Shown here: positions 11,066 to 25,100 of the stretch, piece by piece | Numbering within the stretch: the stretch's first letter is position 1 | Layout: each line of letters starts with the position of its first letter | From: Rhynchospora pubera | Lineage: Eukaryota > Streptophyta > Magnoliopsida > Poales > Cyperaceae | Assembly: GCA_028095005.1 (NCBI GenBank) | Contig: CM051459.1 | Span: forward strand, 316,326,513 to 316,390,512 | Direction: 5' to 3' | DNA: 64,000 nt | Translations under genes and position numbers: made by a program | Notes under the pieces: model-generated | Seen by the model: only the letters and a program-made list of their open reading frames with translations | Databases searched by the model: none | Told to the model about the DNA's origin: nothing

Positions 11066-12463
11066 GACTGTCAGTAACAAGAAAGCAACTATCGAAGCAG
11101 GCTGATACGACTAGTGGTTTTGCAATTCTTCCGATACCTGATCAGTTGGTGTGGAGTGTGGACAACTGGATGCGTCTTTTTTTCGTTTTATTCATTATAT
11201 ATGTAATTAAGATAATCGTCACCTTACTATTTAACAATATATATTCAATTATATAACACATAACTGCAGAAGGTTGGGAGAAGGATGTGTCCATTTTTTT
11301 GGGAACCGGAGAGGACAAAGGTGAACTCTGCACCCAGTCTGGCGACCAATTTGCACAACAAAAATTAAAAAAGAAATTAACACAGGAGATCGCACCATTA
11401 CAAACCCAACTTAATTCCAGGTATCGCACCAATGAACTACTGATTGCCCCACTGATGACTGATCCTTTTTGCCGAAGGCTGCATTACTGCATATTCTGTA
11501 CGACGCTTTCTGTTTTCTTTTAAGGAGACATGCCATATGGGCTGCCCAGATCAGCTGGGCCGGGCCAAATCCTTTGCAGAAAAAGCCCATTAAATGATTT
11601 AAGCAATGCCAATTGGGAGAAGGCCCATTTAGTATAATTTTTTTTTAAAAAAAATTATAGTTCAACAGCTCAGCTACCAACTAGTGAACGTCTTTCAGGG
11701 CCGGACCGGACCGAACATAGGAAAGCTTTTGGAAGGGCGGACTTAAAAAGGGCTTAAATATGAAGATCGAGTCTGGCCCTTCTCAAGCCTGATTCTTTTA
11801 GGCCCTCTGGGTTTCGAGAGGGCGGGCTTGAAGAGCCTGAAGGACTTGAAGGACCGACGGACAGACAATATATTTCTTTAAATATTTATTAAAACTATAT
11901 TTAAAATGAATAATTTTTATTTTTAAAAGATAATAAAAATATTATAAATTATTTAAATATAATTTTACACATTTATTTTTCATTATATATAATATTTTTA
12001 ATTTTTTCATCTTTAATTTGGGTTTTAAGACCGTTTATATTATAATAACATAGAAAAAGTAATTAAAAAAAGTTTTTGTTAATGTATTAATGAATTAAAA
12101 TAAAGTAAAATTACAAATGTATGAAATAATGTAATGTAAAAGATGAGAAATATGTAAAAGATGAGAAATATGTTCAAAAATTAAAATATTATTTGAAATG
12201 ATTTGTTCAATTTATGTTGTATCAGAAGGATCTTACCTTTCACTTGAGATTGTGTCTATTATTCATAACTTCGGTCTCTCTAGACCTTAGTTCCATTCTA
12301 AGCTTGTCTCTCTAGGCCTCTCTTCAGTTAAAATTGTTGCCTGATCCTTTCAAAGTCTGGCCTCTCTAGACCATAGCTCTTCTTAAGAACTTAGAGAGAC
12401 CAGGCCGGCCTTTCGTGTTAGAAGGGCTTGGCCAGGACCGGATTCAAGATCAGAGGTTTTGGA
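11066..12463. other. Intergenic DNA with a GC-rich repeat-like patch
   Basis: At 11690-11870 and 12240-12440 lie GC-rich, GGGCC/GGCCGG-containing patches (GGGCCGGACCGGACC near 11699; CCAGGACCGG near 12432) around an AT-rich core. They may be the two ends of an old non-autonomous element, but no matching duplication was found. No gene is supported. Confidence 0.4.
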
Positions 12464-12634
12464 CAGTGTTTTCAATATCCTACCGCTTACCGGAAAATCT
12501 GGTAATATCGGATACCGAAACGGTGGCCGAAATGGCAGTATTTGATATTTAGAGAGAAAATACCGGAAAATTAAGGAAAAATACTAGATTTCAGTCATTG
12601 ACCGGCATTCGCCGGTAGGATACTGAAAACCATG
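12464..12634. mobile_element. hAT-type MITE, 171 bp
   Basis: The termini read CAGTGTTTTCAATATCCTACCG and, in complement from the right, CATGGTTTTCAGTATCCTACCG, so they match apart from three or four bases. The same 8 bp GTTTTGGA flanks it at 12456-12463 and 12635-12642. It is rich in ACCGG/CCGGTA words. A related, truncated copy lies at 36216-36362. No coding capacity. Confidence 0.75.
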
Positions 12635-12642
12635 GTTTTGGA

Positions 12643-15600
12643 TGTTCACTGCTACCAACCCCAAATATGAAAATGAAATATTCGAAGAAAGTTGCACTTA
12701 ATGCGTCTCTGCGTGGCATGAGCACTCCATTTTAACAAGACTTGAGGTAAGACTACTTACCTAATTAACTCAACTTGCATTATTATTAACTAGCAGCAGT
12801 GCCCACTCAATGTGTGGGCGGACTTTAATATATGTGATATGTGAAAATGAAAATATTATTTGATACAAATATATTGTCTATTTTTCAATATTTAAGGTCA
12901 ACGCTGTTTTGATCGACGCTCAAAGTAGCAACAATCTTCACCAGTTGACAAATAGAATAAATAAAAGTAGACATTTGAACAGATGAAAAAAAATAATTCA
13001 ATTGAAATAAATATGTTTCTCAATAAAAAATTTTATATAAAATACCACATAAAAATAAACATGTTTCTCTAATTAAGGAACTTAAAGGATTATATGTAAT
13101 AGTCTACGAAAAAGTCGTATTTAAAATAATTTTACGTTTTGTAAAATACCTAAATACCAAACCTATTTAACAGTACTTTGAAACTATAAGAAAGTAAAGA
13201 TTTTAGTAAATTTCCATTTGTTTAAAATGACATAAGAAGTTTCAGATCATTACACGGATTACTGACAAGTTGACATGAGTTTTGGTCTCACAAGATCTCG
13301 TTTGGCAAGAAATTTTATTTGGGCCGAAGGGACGTACGGGGAGTTGGGTTTATTCTTTTAACGGGATTGTCTTATGTGGGCTTTACGGGTTTACACACGT
13401 TCAACTATTTTTGTTCTCACTCGCACCGTATGGATATGGTTCATATCCCTGTTTGCCTAGCACTCTAGCAGAGCTCTATTACTAAATCGGTACAAGGACG
13501 GTACAAGAAGGTTAATACCAAAAATACTGCACAGTCTCCACATCATTCACCACACATATGAATAACATTCATTCATTAACATGGTACAAACGGTACCTCA
13601 ACATACTCATTTTGGCACGCCAACTCAAATTCATATGTCAATCAATGTTCATAGGTTCAACTCATCTATAAAAGACCATAATAGTTACAAACTTCTGTAT
13701 CAAATAGATTATCATTGCGAAAGTAATAAAATAAAACCTTCAGATCTTCTTATACACCTGTAACAAAGGAAAGAACAACAGCCAGTAAAAGAAAGGGGTA
13801 CTGGAATGCAAAACTGACCTAACCCATCCAATTTTATTGCTGCAATCTAAAAGAGAATGAATTCTTTAAGCACTTATTTTGATCGCAAGTCATCGGCTAT
13901 ACAAATTACATGACTCTTCTTGGCGAAAGCTATTAGTATTGACATTGTGTTGGATTATTTGATAGACAGAACGTGTACCACTATCTGACACAAGTACCAA
14001 ACCATACTGTATGGCTAATTTTGACATTCAGGACTTTATTCACTCACAAAATAAATTATCCATATCAGAGAAAATTATCTCTTTGGTTTTGTGATATCAA
14101 GGCATCTAAAACAACATCATGATATCAATGTAATTCCTATTTTTCCAGAAATGCCCTCTTCATTTTCTGAATATGATAATTTACAATTACGCCCTTCACT
14201 TTAGTTTTCAGCAATTTAGGAGTAACGCTCAGCCGAATGATGACCTGAGCTAAATTAATTACAAAAAAAAGTGGGAATATTTATAATTTGCATTTAAAAA
14301 GAAACAAAAAAAGCGCAAGTAATTAGGAGCAATAATTTCAGCATAGCTCACATACTTCATGAACTTAGAAGAACTATGCATCACTTAATCTACTAAGTAA
14401 ATCCACATGAACATGTGCTGGTTTTCTGTGAAGGAAAACTCAGATTTCACGCTACATAAGCCTAATGATGCTTATATCAATTTATTAAAATAAATCACAA
14501 GCAACATGATACTAAGTTCTGTAAATTATTTTGCAAATTAGAAAGTCAAAAAGCAAAAAAAAGCAAGGAAAGTGAACTGACCATCGAACTGATCCATCAA
14601 ATATACAAAAGCAAAAAGAGACCCTCTAGAAATCTTAATATCACTGAAAATTCATTGATTTTTGTACACATAAACTGATTTCAACAATTATCTCAAACTT
14701 ATGATGGAATTTGATTGCAACATTTACAAGAAAACCATATAGCAAGAAAATGAAAATAATGCCATTCAAACACCGTATTTAACTCCTAAATTTTGTGATT
14801 ATATCAGGAAAAATTGGAAGAGACCGCTGTCAGTTTCTGCAATTTGGCATCTTCCATCTCTATTTGAATGCAAAAAGAGAAAGAGGAACAAAATTGACCC
14901 TATTTACCCAAATGCCCTCGATCTGGCACACTGAATGACAATGGATATGCAAAGATCAAATGTCCCAATGTTTTACATGGAATTTTGAACTGTTTTTGAT
15001 TAAATAATATTGTAACCTGATCTTTTTCTTCTTTAAACTTTTTCCAAATTATAAGAACATTTTTAGAAACTCCAGTATAATCTGACACCTACTTATAATA
15101 AACAATACCTGAAAGCATCAGTAGCCATAGAGATCAAAGTGTAGCACTTCAGATGTTGTTTTTCTGCCAAATTTTTTTTAATGAGAAGATTATCAAAATT
15201 TTAGAAAAAAACAATTACCTTAAGAGAGGAAAGCTATAATTTCAATGTTGTTGTACCATGCCATTTTCAAACAGAGATCTAGAAACCTATTTATATTTGT
15301 GAAAAAGATAGTAACATGTCAGCACTTATAAAATCAATCAAGTTAGCCACCCTTCAATAGCAGAAGCTAAAATGGACCAATGATATAGGCCTTTATATGA
15401 CACAACCACATTTGGAGTTCACAAAATAGTAAAATACATTCCTTTTATCATAAGGAAAACATAAAAGAGCAAAACTGCCAAAACCAAAAAGAATTTCAAC
15501 ACCTGGCGAAGGTAAATTGAGATCTCTTTCTGGCATAAAAGCACCTTTGCTATCTAGCTCCTGCCTTCTTAATAATTCTCAATGTGCAACAAAATGTAGG

Positions 15601-17139
15601 CAATGAATAGAAAAATAAACTGATCAAATGAATAGGTCAGAGGGAGGAGAGAAGAGAGAGAACCTATTGAAGGAGGACAAAAATCCTAGGAGATCAGTTT
15701 CTTCAAGAAGCAGCTCCTTCGACGGCAGTGACCTCTTTTTGCCACGTTAACCGATCAGATTCTGCAACAAACAGGCTACGAAAGCGGAGGCCGCCTGAAA
15801 AAGTAGCCTCGTACTGCATCATATCATAGTACGTGTATCCATCGCTACTTTCTTCTTTGATTGTATCACTAACGCCAAAATTAATTCCTTTGATTATCGT
15901 CAGATGTAGAAGTATGACACCAAATAAGCACACATAAGCTCAAATTCTACTGCCACAATGTTATATGGAATTAAATTTCCTTTTATTGTATCACTAACAC
16001 TCGTTAACATTTTTGGTGTGTATTATCTATCATGAGTGTTCCTATAGGATTAAGAAAATCTACTTTTTATTACGATCAAGCAATAGAAGTTAAAATTGCA
16101 CAAAGATGTTTCACAGTAAATAATACATGGAGCAAACCATTAGGAGAAAGCAACCATTCCAGTTGTTCCTATATGGTGATGTAGACCTGAAATTCAGATG
16201 TAATTGCATTAGTAAATGAAACTCAGCATGTGGAAGCCATTTAATAACATTAAAACAAAATAACGCTAAATGAAAGACTGTCACCTATATTTGGTGCTTT
16301 AAAAAAGGAAAAGGAACGCTAGAATAAACAATGCTCGCTACTGTACGGGAAATTTCAGCGAAAACTTTGTTCCTCATTAACTCCTTATATATTTTACTTT
16401 TTTGGTGCAAAGAACAATAAAATTAACCATGTTAAAAATAAAGAAAATAATTTATGACAATGCAAGTTAAGAAAAAAAAACGTGGAAAGAATTTTTACAA
16501 TGCACAAGTCTGTCCAACTTAAGAAGAAAAAAAGAAACTTCAAGTGCAGGCTTCAGAGCAGTCAATTCATGCACACAATAACCTGAATTCAAAAGAAACA
16601 AATATGATTAACAATCTAAATTCGAATTAAACAAATACGATTTTGTAAATCGTTAAAAGTATATAAGATCCAAAGTCATGGGAGGAGGGGTAGAATATTT
16701 TCTTTAGATTCTCATCAGAAAAAAGAAATATTATTCCCAAGCTTCTTGACGTTATACTAAGTGTGATCATAAACTAAACCAAATTTGGAGTTCATGTTCT
16801 TCAATTTGCTAATCAAATTGGATGAGATTTATTGGTAAAAAAAAAAGCTCTACCTTTCTCACCATTATAGGGATAATAATTCCATTGCAGTTCCTGTTTT
16901 TTTTTAACCACTACTATACTGATTATCTAAAATAACTCCAAATATACTACCATACAAAAACCAAGTCGATTTTTGCAGAAATCAACCATTTATCCAATGT
17001 TGTACAAGGTACTCTCATTGCATCTCCTGTATTTACAAAAAAAAAAATGAAAGTGAAAAAGAAAAAAAAATGCAATTCACATTATTTCATAAATTTAAGG
17101 CAGATATATCATAATTACATATCTTCTGAGAATTAGAGA
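12643..17139. other. Long AT-rich intergenic stretch
   Basis: No supported gene in about 4.5 kb. One minus-strand ORF at 15933-15703 (76 codons, ending TWQKEVTAVEGAAS) is slightly GC-richer than its surroundings and could be an exon of an unknown gene or noise; no domain is recognised. Poly-A/T runs are frequent. Nothing indicates RNA genes or mobile elements with clear ends. Confidence 0.45.
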
Positions 17140-18113
17140 GAAAATAACCGATTTGAAAGAGAGTGAAACCAAGAAGAAGGTCATCCTGGTCAAAGATCAT
17201 GTGTGCAATTGTCAGAGGCGTCGTGGCTGTGAAGTGAGATCACAACTCTGGAGGCAAGTACCTATCTCTCTCTATCTCTCTCCGATAGCAGCCTCCATTT
17301 ATCATACTCTCGCAATAGTTTTCAAGGAGAATCCCTAGGATGATTTTAAAAGGGACAGAAGTGAGGGGGTGCGGAGAAATTCCGAATTTCAAAATTCAAA
17401 GTGAAACATTTCAATGCGGAAGGGAGAGAAGGAAGGGTCGGCTCTTATCCAATGTCCAGTAGAGCCGTAGAGGCGTGATGAGATCGGACCAGGTGAGGTA
17501 AGGTTTGAAGGAGTGGAATTGGTGCATCAGATTCAGAGGGTTTGGCCCGTTTAGGTTTAGAGAAGTAGCGAGAGAAGGAAAGGGTGGGTCCACGGTCGGC
17601 AAGATAGGTGAGAGAGAACGGCGTTACGGGCTTACGGTGGTAATGATTCTAACGAAACATGGCATCGACTTTTGTTTGCCCCTTTTTTGCTGGGTGCGGT
17701 CCATATGGTCCATATGAAGCCTTCGAAAAATTGAGAAATCTGTAAGAAAAATATTTGATATTGTTATAGCGGAGAATCGAACTGGGTGTTTCGAGGAATG
17801 CAACCGGCGCCAGCGCTCCAATCAAATAAAAGGTCAAGGGTTAAATACCTCTCCATTTGAAGATCAAATCCGAGACACATATCAATTAATTTTTAATCAT
17901 GAATGGTTCAGATAAAAAATTGAAGAGTTGGATACACTCTTGGTTTGAAGGTTTACACTCTTCCATTGGTGCTTTTAATATAGTAGAGATAGAGATAAAC
18001 TACCGATCTCTACTGTTTCGTTTGAACTGGAGAGGAGATCGTCAAAACAGACCTCTCCCTCCTTTCCATTTCCCTTCGCATAACAATCCAATCCAATCAA
18101 CCGACGGGCGACG
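17140..18113. other. Leader-like, CT/GA-rich intergenic DNA
   Basis: Between 17140 and 17640 the sequence is unusually GC-rich and contains (TCTC)n tracts (near 17262), like a promoter or 5' UTR, possibly of a minus-strand transcript. No open frame with a recognisable product was found. Confidence 0.3.
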
Positions 18114-18133
18114 ACTCTCTCTCTCTCTCTCTC
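18114..18133. repeat. (CT)n microsatellite, about 10 units
   Basis: A run of CT dinucleotides 50 bp before the small ORF at 18183. Pyrimidine patches of this kind are common near plant transcription starts, so it may be part of the leader. Confidence 0.6.
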
Positions 18134-18182
18134 CTTCCTGACCTCCTCTCTTCCTTCTCCTCTCGCCACCTGGCATCGCGAG

Positions 18183-18416
18183 ATGCACGGCGCTACAGGT
18201 GGCGCAAGAGCGAACGAGGTGAGGCATCGTCCGTCGGCGTCGGCATCGGCGTGTCCAGATCGGCTTCCGACGTGGGACCCACAGTCAGTCTTGGGGAAGA
18301 GGGAGGCGCGAAGGGAGAGGCTCTCTGCCAATGCTATCCACGTCATCCCTTTCGTCATCAGTCTGTGTCTCGCCGTTCTCTGGTTCTTCTCTCTCTTGTA
18401 TGTTCGAATTGGATGA
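18183..18416 (+). CDS. Putative small membrane protein (unrecognised)
   Basis: An ORF of 77 codons starting at an ATG with G at -3 and A at -2, preceded by a pyrimidine-rich leader. The N-terminal half is polar and basic (RPSASASACPDRLPTWDPQ, then GKREARRERLSANA). The C-terminal part, about residues 50-73, is one strongly hydrophobic segment (IHVIPFVISLCLAVLWFFSL), so a tail-anchored or single-pass membrane protein is plausible. The region is clearly GC-richer than its neighbours. A consensus splice donor GTATGT at 18398 and an acceptor (TTATGCCAG, AG at 18808-18809) would give a version ending LLVV and stop a few codons into exon 2. I do not recognise the family. It could also be a chance ORF within a leader or non-coding RNA. 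Confidence 0.4.
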   Translation: MHGATGGARANEVRHRPSASASACPDRLPTWDPQSVLGKREARRERLSANAIHVIPFVISLCLAVLWFFSLLYVRIG

Positions 18417-21400
18417 GTCTCGTTCTGTTTTATTCCTTTAATTGTTGTTAATTGATTAATCATTCCATGTTATTTGGCCTCTGGTATTAGTACCATTATA
18501 GTTTTAATTGAGACCTAATTAGAGAAGTGGAAGTTATTTAAAGGTTAATAGGTTTGATTTGGGGTTAATCTGAGAATATCCGGCTTAATTGGGATTTAAT
18601 CAAGGCTAATTTCAAATTGGTGTATTATTAGGACCATTAATTATATACTGGTACATAGTAGCTAAATTTCATCATGCAAAATGCATGCTTTGTGTTTACT
18701 GTTTAGAGATGACATTGATCAGGGGCTATTTGATTTGCTTATCATTTTCATTTCATACAAAATATAAAGATGATTAAAGTTTCACGTTTCCTGTTTTTTG
18801 TTATGCCAGATTGGTGGTTTGAGAAATGAACTGGTGCGCACGGCAAACAGGTCAAGTCACACAACACATTGCTTGTTTTTGTTGTGAATATGGAACATCT
18901 TTAGACTTAGTTACCCTTTTTCTTGTATTCATTTCAACAAGTGCAATTTGTGTATAATATTTTACCAGAATTAAAGGTTTGACGTATAGATTATACATAG
19001 TTTTGCTATGTCTTCTGTAATTTGTAAAGACATGTGTTATCATGTAATAAGGATCTCAGTTTAATAACGACTACAGCATTTTCTTTTTTGTTCCTCATAG
19101 ATTTTGCATTTTGTCCAAATCTTTGTTTTTTCTTTTAGCAACTATTGAAATGGTTTGAGTTGCTCCATGATCAGTCAAAAAAGATTCTCCCAATCTTGCG
19201 TTTTAACGTGGCGTACACCCCTGATTGGTCTGTTGAATTCTTGATGATTATTAGATTTAATCATTGAGCACCGCCGCACCGGTGCAAGAAGACAGTTTCT
19301 TTTTTTTTTTTTTTCCTCATCTAATATTAAGCATTTTGTGCAGAGAATTTGTAGCTTTCAATTATAAACTCTATAACCCATATTCTGCATGCAACCAAAA
19401 TCTAAATATAGCATGAAGCTTAACAATTGCATATATTATAGTAGGTTCTTTTTGACAATTTATACTAGGTAATGGGAATTTTCTATTATTACTTTGACTA
19501 ATATGCAATCTTTTTCATGTTGGAAAAAATTCTATTATATTGTTACTGGTGTTTCCCGCATGTTTGCACTGCACATTTATCTTATTAGGCCATATTATTA
19601 AATTTATGGTGTTCATTGCCTTTAGGGATTCAATTATTTTCGTATCATTATTATTATGTGATAAAAATTTACAGTAAACTAAATTTCAGTTTGTTCATTT
19701 AAAATTGTATATATTTATGTGATTGATTAGAATTACACTCGGTTTAAAATTTCAATCTGACGAATTACTTCTTATTATTTTTTATTGAGTAAGATTAAAA
19801 TAAGCCACAACTGACGGATGGACCGTCAGGTGCGATTACATCTCAATTTTCAAGGTTCTAATGACTAATTTGAACCCTCAACATGTTCTCCATATTGAAA
19901 TTTCATTTGAGATCAAGTTTTTTTGTTTTTCTGAAAATTTTAATTTTTCTTTAAAGTTTTTTAAAAATCGTTGTTATTGAAGGGTCCAAAATTGTTTAGA
20001 TTAAAATTTTTAGACAAATATAAAATTTGGTCTCTAACGAGATTTCAATATAAAAAACATATTGAACGGTTTGGATCAACTATTAGAATCTCGAAAATTA
20101 ATTTTTACAGTAGGTAACTAAAATCAATGATTTTTATTACTGTTACTAAAACCTCTTATTTTTTTTTTTTTTTTTTGAAGTAACTAAAACCTCTTATCTA
20201 ATGAGGACTTCATACCGTGTCCCATATCTCTCTTCCAGTTTCATACCTCCTATCTTTGTTATTAGTTATTTATTGCTTTATTCTTTTATTTAAAAAAATA
20301 GGCATATTTTATTCGGTTGAATGATGGTCGTCAATTTTTACATGAGCATTATATTCAGATATTCGGGTCATGAAAAGTTTTATATTATATATTATTTATA
20401 TCTAATAACATCATGTTTATCTAGGTCGTGTACTTTGTGATATTGATATCGTAGTATATTATACATTTTTATGCTTTTATGGTAGGTTGACATGAGCTTT
20501 TTGTGTATCTGAGGGACCTGCTTATGTTCTCAAGTTGTAGGTATTCAAAATGATTTGAGGCGTGACACCCAAAACAATTGAATCTACTATATGGGTATGG
20601 AGAAATCAATTAACAATAAAAAAATAAGAAATTTTGGATATATTCTTTATTAGTTAGATATAATTTTATAAATTTTAATGCAACTTTTGAAACTGTTTAG
20701 CCATTAAGCAAAACGCAACCGTAATTAAATTATAACTTCTTCAAGCTGTTTGATGAACGACCAATTAATTATCAAATTGCATCAACTTTGATATGAAATC
20801 TATATTATTTAAATAAAGAAAATTCCGTGATCAAATTTAAAGTCTCTTTTTGTTTCTATTTGTAAATAATGTATTTAAATAACAATTTGTTCATGACCCG
20901 ACACATGAAAGATGTGATGTCCCTCTATTTTATGAAATTATTCCATGACATGTATCTTTTATTTTAAATTATACTCAAAGATGAAGGTTCAATCTTCATA
21001 AGATATGAACTCGTAATTCAGAAAGAATTATACAGAATGCGGGTCTATTTTATTTTCCCAAAATGGAGCAATTTCATCTTGTGATATTGGAAAGAACAAA
21101 GCAAAAATATTGAAGTTTTTATTGAAATTAAAAGAAGATGTCCTAATTCATAATTTAATACTGATCTGTATTTTTTCTAGATTTTAAAATTTTCAATTTG
21201 AAATGATTTGTCGACGTTGTTATTAGCCAAGTCTTTCTTTATTCATCAAAATTTTTTAAAAACTGAAATTGATAATAAAAAAGAAGGGTGAAACATGTCA
21301 AAATTGTGTTTCTTAATTATAATTCAATACTAATATGAATTAGAAACTAGAGTGCAAAAGAGATGAAAAATAGAATTCATAATTATTAAAAATTTAAGGT

Positions 21401-21874
21401 AACTGAATAAAAGTTTAATTTTAAAATTGAAGAATAATGATTTTTGTAAATATTAAATAAAATTAGAAATTTAATGATCTTTTTCAAATTTTGTTTTTTT
21501 TTCCCCGAAAAATAGTGTTACACCAGATGCCATTTTAAAAAGTATTTTTTCTTTATTAAGAATAGATATTTTTTTTATTTAAAGTATTGTAAGAATATCA
21601 AATGCATTGTGACATATCATATATATAATAAATATGAAAATTCCAAATCAATCAAATTTATTTTTAGATACCCGAATTATCAAATTTTAGAGATTTGCCT
21701 CAACAACTAGACCGAGGTTTTGAACTGTCACTACCGTTCTCTGTTTCAGTTTATCTAGCTACAACAATCTCTATTTGTGCAATAACTATAAGCGAGAAGG
21801 ATAATTATGAATAAAAATGTTGCAATTTACGCTCTTCGTGCAATATGATTAGTGCCATGTATTTTATCTTAGCC
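18417..21874. other. AT-rich intergenic DNA with a foldback MITE
   Basis: No supported gene. Contents: a possible second exon or 3' UTR of the 18183 ORF from 18810, a T-run near 19300, a foldback repeat at about 19825-20125 (separate entry), and a T(18) run at about 20160 bracketed by a short duplicated AAAACCTCTTAT word. Confidence 0.45.
19825..20125. mobile_element. Foldback MITE (family A), about 300 bp
   Basis: The left arm (CTCAATTTTCAAGGTTCTAAT ... CATATTGAAATTTC) is matched imperfectly over about 100 bp by the complement of the right arm (TTAATTTTCGAGATTCTAAT ... TATATTGAAATCTC). Related elements lie at about 36632-37045, 46785-47265 and 61550-61925. Boundaries are approximate and no duplication was fixed. 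Confidence 0.55.
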
Positions 21875-21884
21875 GTGAGCAATT

Positions 21885-21890
<6 letters not shown>
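21875..21890. repeat. Left target-site duplication of LINE
   Basis: GTGAGCAATTCAATAT, identical to 29064-29079. Sixteen bases is a usual length for target-primed reverse transcription by LINEs. Confidence 0.9.

Positions 21891-21980
<90 letters not shown>
21887..21980. repeat. (AT)47 microsatellite at the LINE tail
   Basis: An uninterrupted run of 47 AT units. It lies between the left target-site duplication and the 3' end of the minus-strand LINE, exactly where a poly-A tail would be expected. It probably grew from the tail or from the ATAT end of the target site. Confidence 0.9.
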
Positions 21981-21982
<2 letters not shown>

Positions 21983-22191
21983 ATACTTAGTGTCCCAAGC
22001 AGGGGAACCAATCAAACGATTACTAAAAAAAAAAGTTTTGAGTCATTCGAATGACTCTATAAGATAACCAGAAAAAGAAAAAAAAAGTCATTCAGAACAA
22101 GTAGTTGTAACCCTATTACCAAAAGTTAGTAAAGTTCTCCTAAAACCAAACTAAAAAGCAAGTTCTAAGAAACTTTAGTCCCCAAGTTTCT

Positions 22192-25100
22192 TTAGTCCAG
22201 CAAGTCTTCATCAGATGCACTTTCCACGTGACCATCTCGCACATCATTTGCTGGCTCTCTTCCTGCCGGATTCGCTGTCTCCCTCTGAGCGTTTTCCCTT
22301 GAGTTTGTGTTATTGTCTCCAGGTCTGTCCAGAAACCGAATCACTGAAGTTGTGAATTCTGCTGCATTGCTTTCCATTCCTGTGACATTACCTGTCCATA
22401 ACAAAAACAAATTGAAGATGCTATAAAGAAGTGATTGAAAAGAGGCACTGGAAGAATCTCTAAAGATTTTATTGTTTCTCTCTTTCCATTGCACCCAGCA
22501 AGTGATGGTAACAAAACTTAAGGCATATCTTCTGTAATTTTTTGGGAGCTGAAAACATCCTTCTATTAAGGTGTTAGCATTTTCTAAATTCAGAACTATT
22601 CCTTTCCTATTGAAGAGATTAAAGTAAGCCCAAATTTTTTCTATAGTATGACAGTGTATCAGGAGATGATCCACCGTTTCTAAGTTATTGCAAAAGGGAC
22701 ATTTGGAAGGACCTATCCATCCCCTTTCGTAAGATTGTCTTGAGTGAGAATTTTATTGTTTAAAACTAACCAAAAAATAGTTTAATTTTTAAGGGAAGTT
22801 TTAAGCTCCAAACATAAAAATCCAGATATGTTCTTATGCCCCCATTATTTAAGAAAGCATAACAAGAACTTACTGTAAAACAACCATTAGAGGTCAAGTT
22901 CCACAGTACAGAGTCCTCTACATCTCTAAACTGAAAACTATGTAAAATCTGAAACAGATCTATTTTTTCTTTCCTAAGTTCTAAGGAAATGCCTCTGGAA
23001 AGGAACAGGTTTGGCCTCCCTGAATTTCAAACTTCAGCTACTGTTGCTTTTGGTCTTTGGATTTTGAGGAAAGCTAGAGGGAATCTCTTTTCTAGAGTTT
23101 CTTCTCCAATCCAAATATCAGACCAGAAGTTAGTAAAATTTCTATTTCCTACCAATTTTTGATAACCTATTTTGATTATAGGAATTAGAGAGTTTATCTC
23201 TTTCTAAAAATGGAAACTGGTGCAGGGGCATCTTCCTTTATATTTGCTAATTACTATGTCCTTCCAGATGGATAGATGCCCTGAGAAGTAAAATTTCCAG
23301 ACCCATTTTTCTAATAAAGCTAAGTTTATTTTTTTTAAGTTTAAACCTCCAACCCCCATGTTCTTTCTTCTTACAGACAATATCTCATCTTACTAAACTA
23401 TATTTTCTATTAGAAATTCCTTGGAAATTTCCCCATAGAAAGTTTCTTCTAGTTGCGTCAACTTTCTTTAAGACCCATTTGGGACATTTGAAGATGGAAA
23501 GATGGTAAAGGGGAAGGGCAGAACGAACTGAGTTGACAAGCACAAGTCTTCCTCCTAGAGAGAGAAGGTTACATTTCCAATTTGTTAGTTTCTTTGTTAT
23601 TCTGTCTATTATAATATTCCAGTCCATCTTACTGGGTTTCTTCCAGTGTAGTGGTACCCCTAAATACTTTAATAGCAGATTCCCTATCTTACAATTTAAT
23701 AGAGAAGCTAACTCTGTAGAAGCTGCATTAGAGATGTTTAGAGGAATCAGTTCTGATTTTGCATAGTTGATTTTTAAGACCTGATATTCCTTCAAAAGCT
23801 TTAAGAGCCCAAGCCAGTTTTTCTATTATTAGGGAATTTGCTTTAACAAACAAAAGAGTATCATCCGCATACTGCAAATGTATAATCTTTAGTCCATTAG
23901 AGACTAAAGGTCCCAATATATCCTTCTAAGTGGTTATGTTCTACTCCTTTGGCTAAAATTTTTGCTAAGCCTTCTGCTGCTAGAATGAATAAGTAAGGTG
24001 AAATGGGATCACCTTGTCTTAATTCCTTCGTGCATTCAAAAGCTTGACCTGCAAACTCATTTATTAAAACAGCTGTTTGACCTCCTTCTAAGAGTGATCT
24101 CATCCAGCTTATCCATTTCCTATTAAAATTCCTTTGTTCAAACAAGGAAAGAATGTACTCCCAATTTACATTGTCAAAAGCTTTCTCAAAGTCTAATTTG
24201 AGAAAGATGCCTTTTTCTTTGTGACTATGGACATGATGGAGTAATTCTTTGGCAGCAGCTACCCCATCTAAGATGTTTCTTCCTTTTAGAAAGGCACTTT
24301 GATGAGTATGTATTAATCTGCTGAGGATAGGAATAAGCCTATTAGCTAGGACTTTAGAGAATATTTTAAAAATGCAATTTATTAGACTAATAGGTCTAAA
24401 TTCAGTAATTCTAGCTGCTTCCTCTACTTTAGGGATTAAACAAAGATTGGCTCTATTTAAGAGATGCAGATTCAGCCTTCCTGCATGAAAGTCACTAAAA
24501 GGACTGACTAGATTCTCCTTGACTATATCCCAGAAATGTTGATAAAATAACATTGGGATACCATCAGGTCCAGGGGCCTTATCAGGATGAAGTTGAAAAA
24601 TTGCAGTTTTTATTTCTTCTAAATAAAAAGTTTTTAGCAGATTTTCATTTTCTAGATGAGTTAATTTGTCTCTATCTTTCCAGACACTATCGCAGTGCTT
24701 TCCCCAGCAGAGATTATTTGTACCTAAAAGATTGTTGTAGAAGTTTAAAACATGAGAAGCAATGAGATTGGAATCCCTTGATTCTGCCCCATTTATAACT
24801 AAATGACTAATCAAATTTTTCTTTTTTCTAATAGAGGCAAATTTATGGAAAAACTTGGAGTTTGCATCTCCTTCTCTAAGCCAAGTAATTTTAGCCCTTT
24901 ATTTCCAATAAATTGTTTCATTGGAGTGCAGGGTAAAAAGTTCTTGCTTAGCTTGGATGAAACTATTAAGATCTTGTTCTTCTAGATCATTTGCTTCCAA
25001 AGCTAATTCAAAATTTTTAATTTTCCCTACTAAATCTGTTTTTTTATCTCTAACTTCTCTACCTAAATTTCTACTCCAACCTCTTAACTTGTTTTGGAGA

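Noticed and set aside
11690..12440. Complete TIR element with GGGCCGG ends
   Set aside because: The ends do not match well enough and no target duplication was found.
17975..18463. Minus-strand ORF of 162 codons over the 18.2 kb island
   Set aside because: Arg/Glu-rich translation of the CT-rich leader and the complement of the better supported 18183 ORF; no hydrophobic or domain pattern.
21805..22054. Ile-Tyr repeat ORFs on both strands
   Set aside because: Translation of the (AT)47 microsatellite, not protein-coding.
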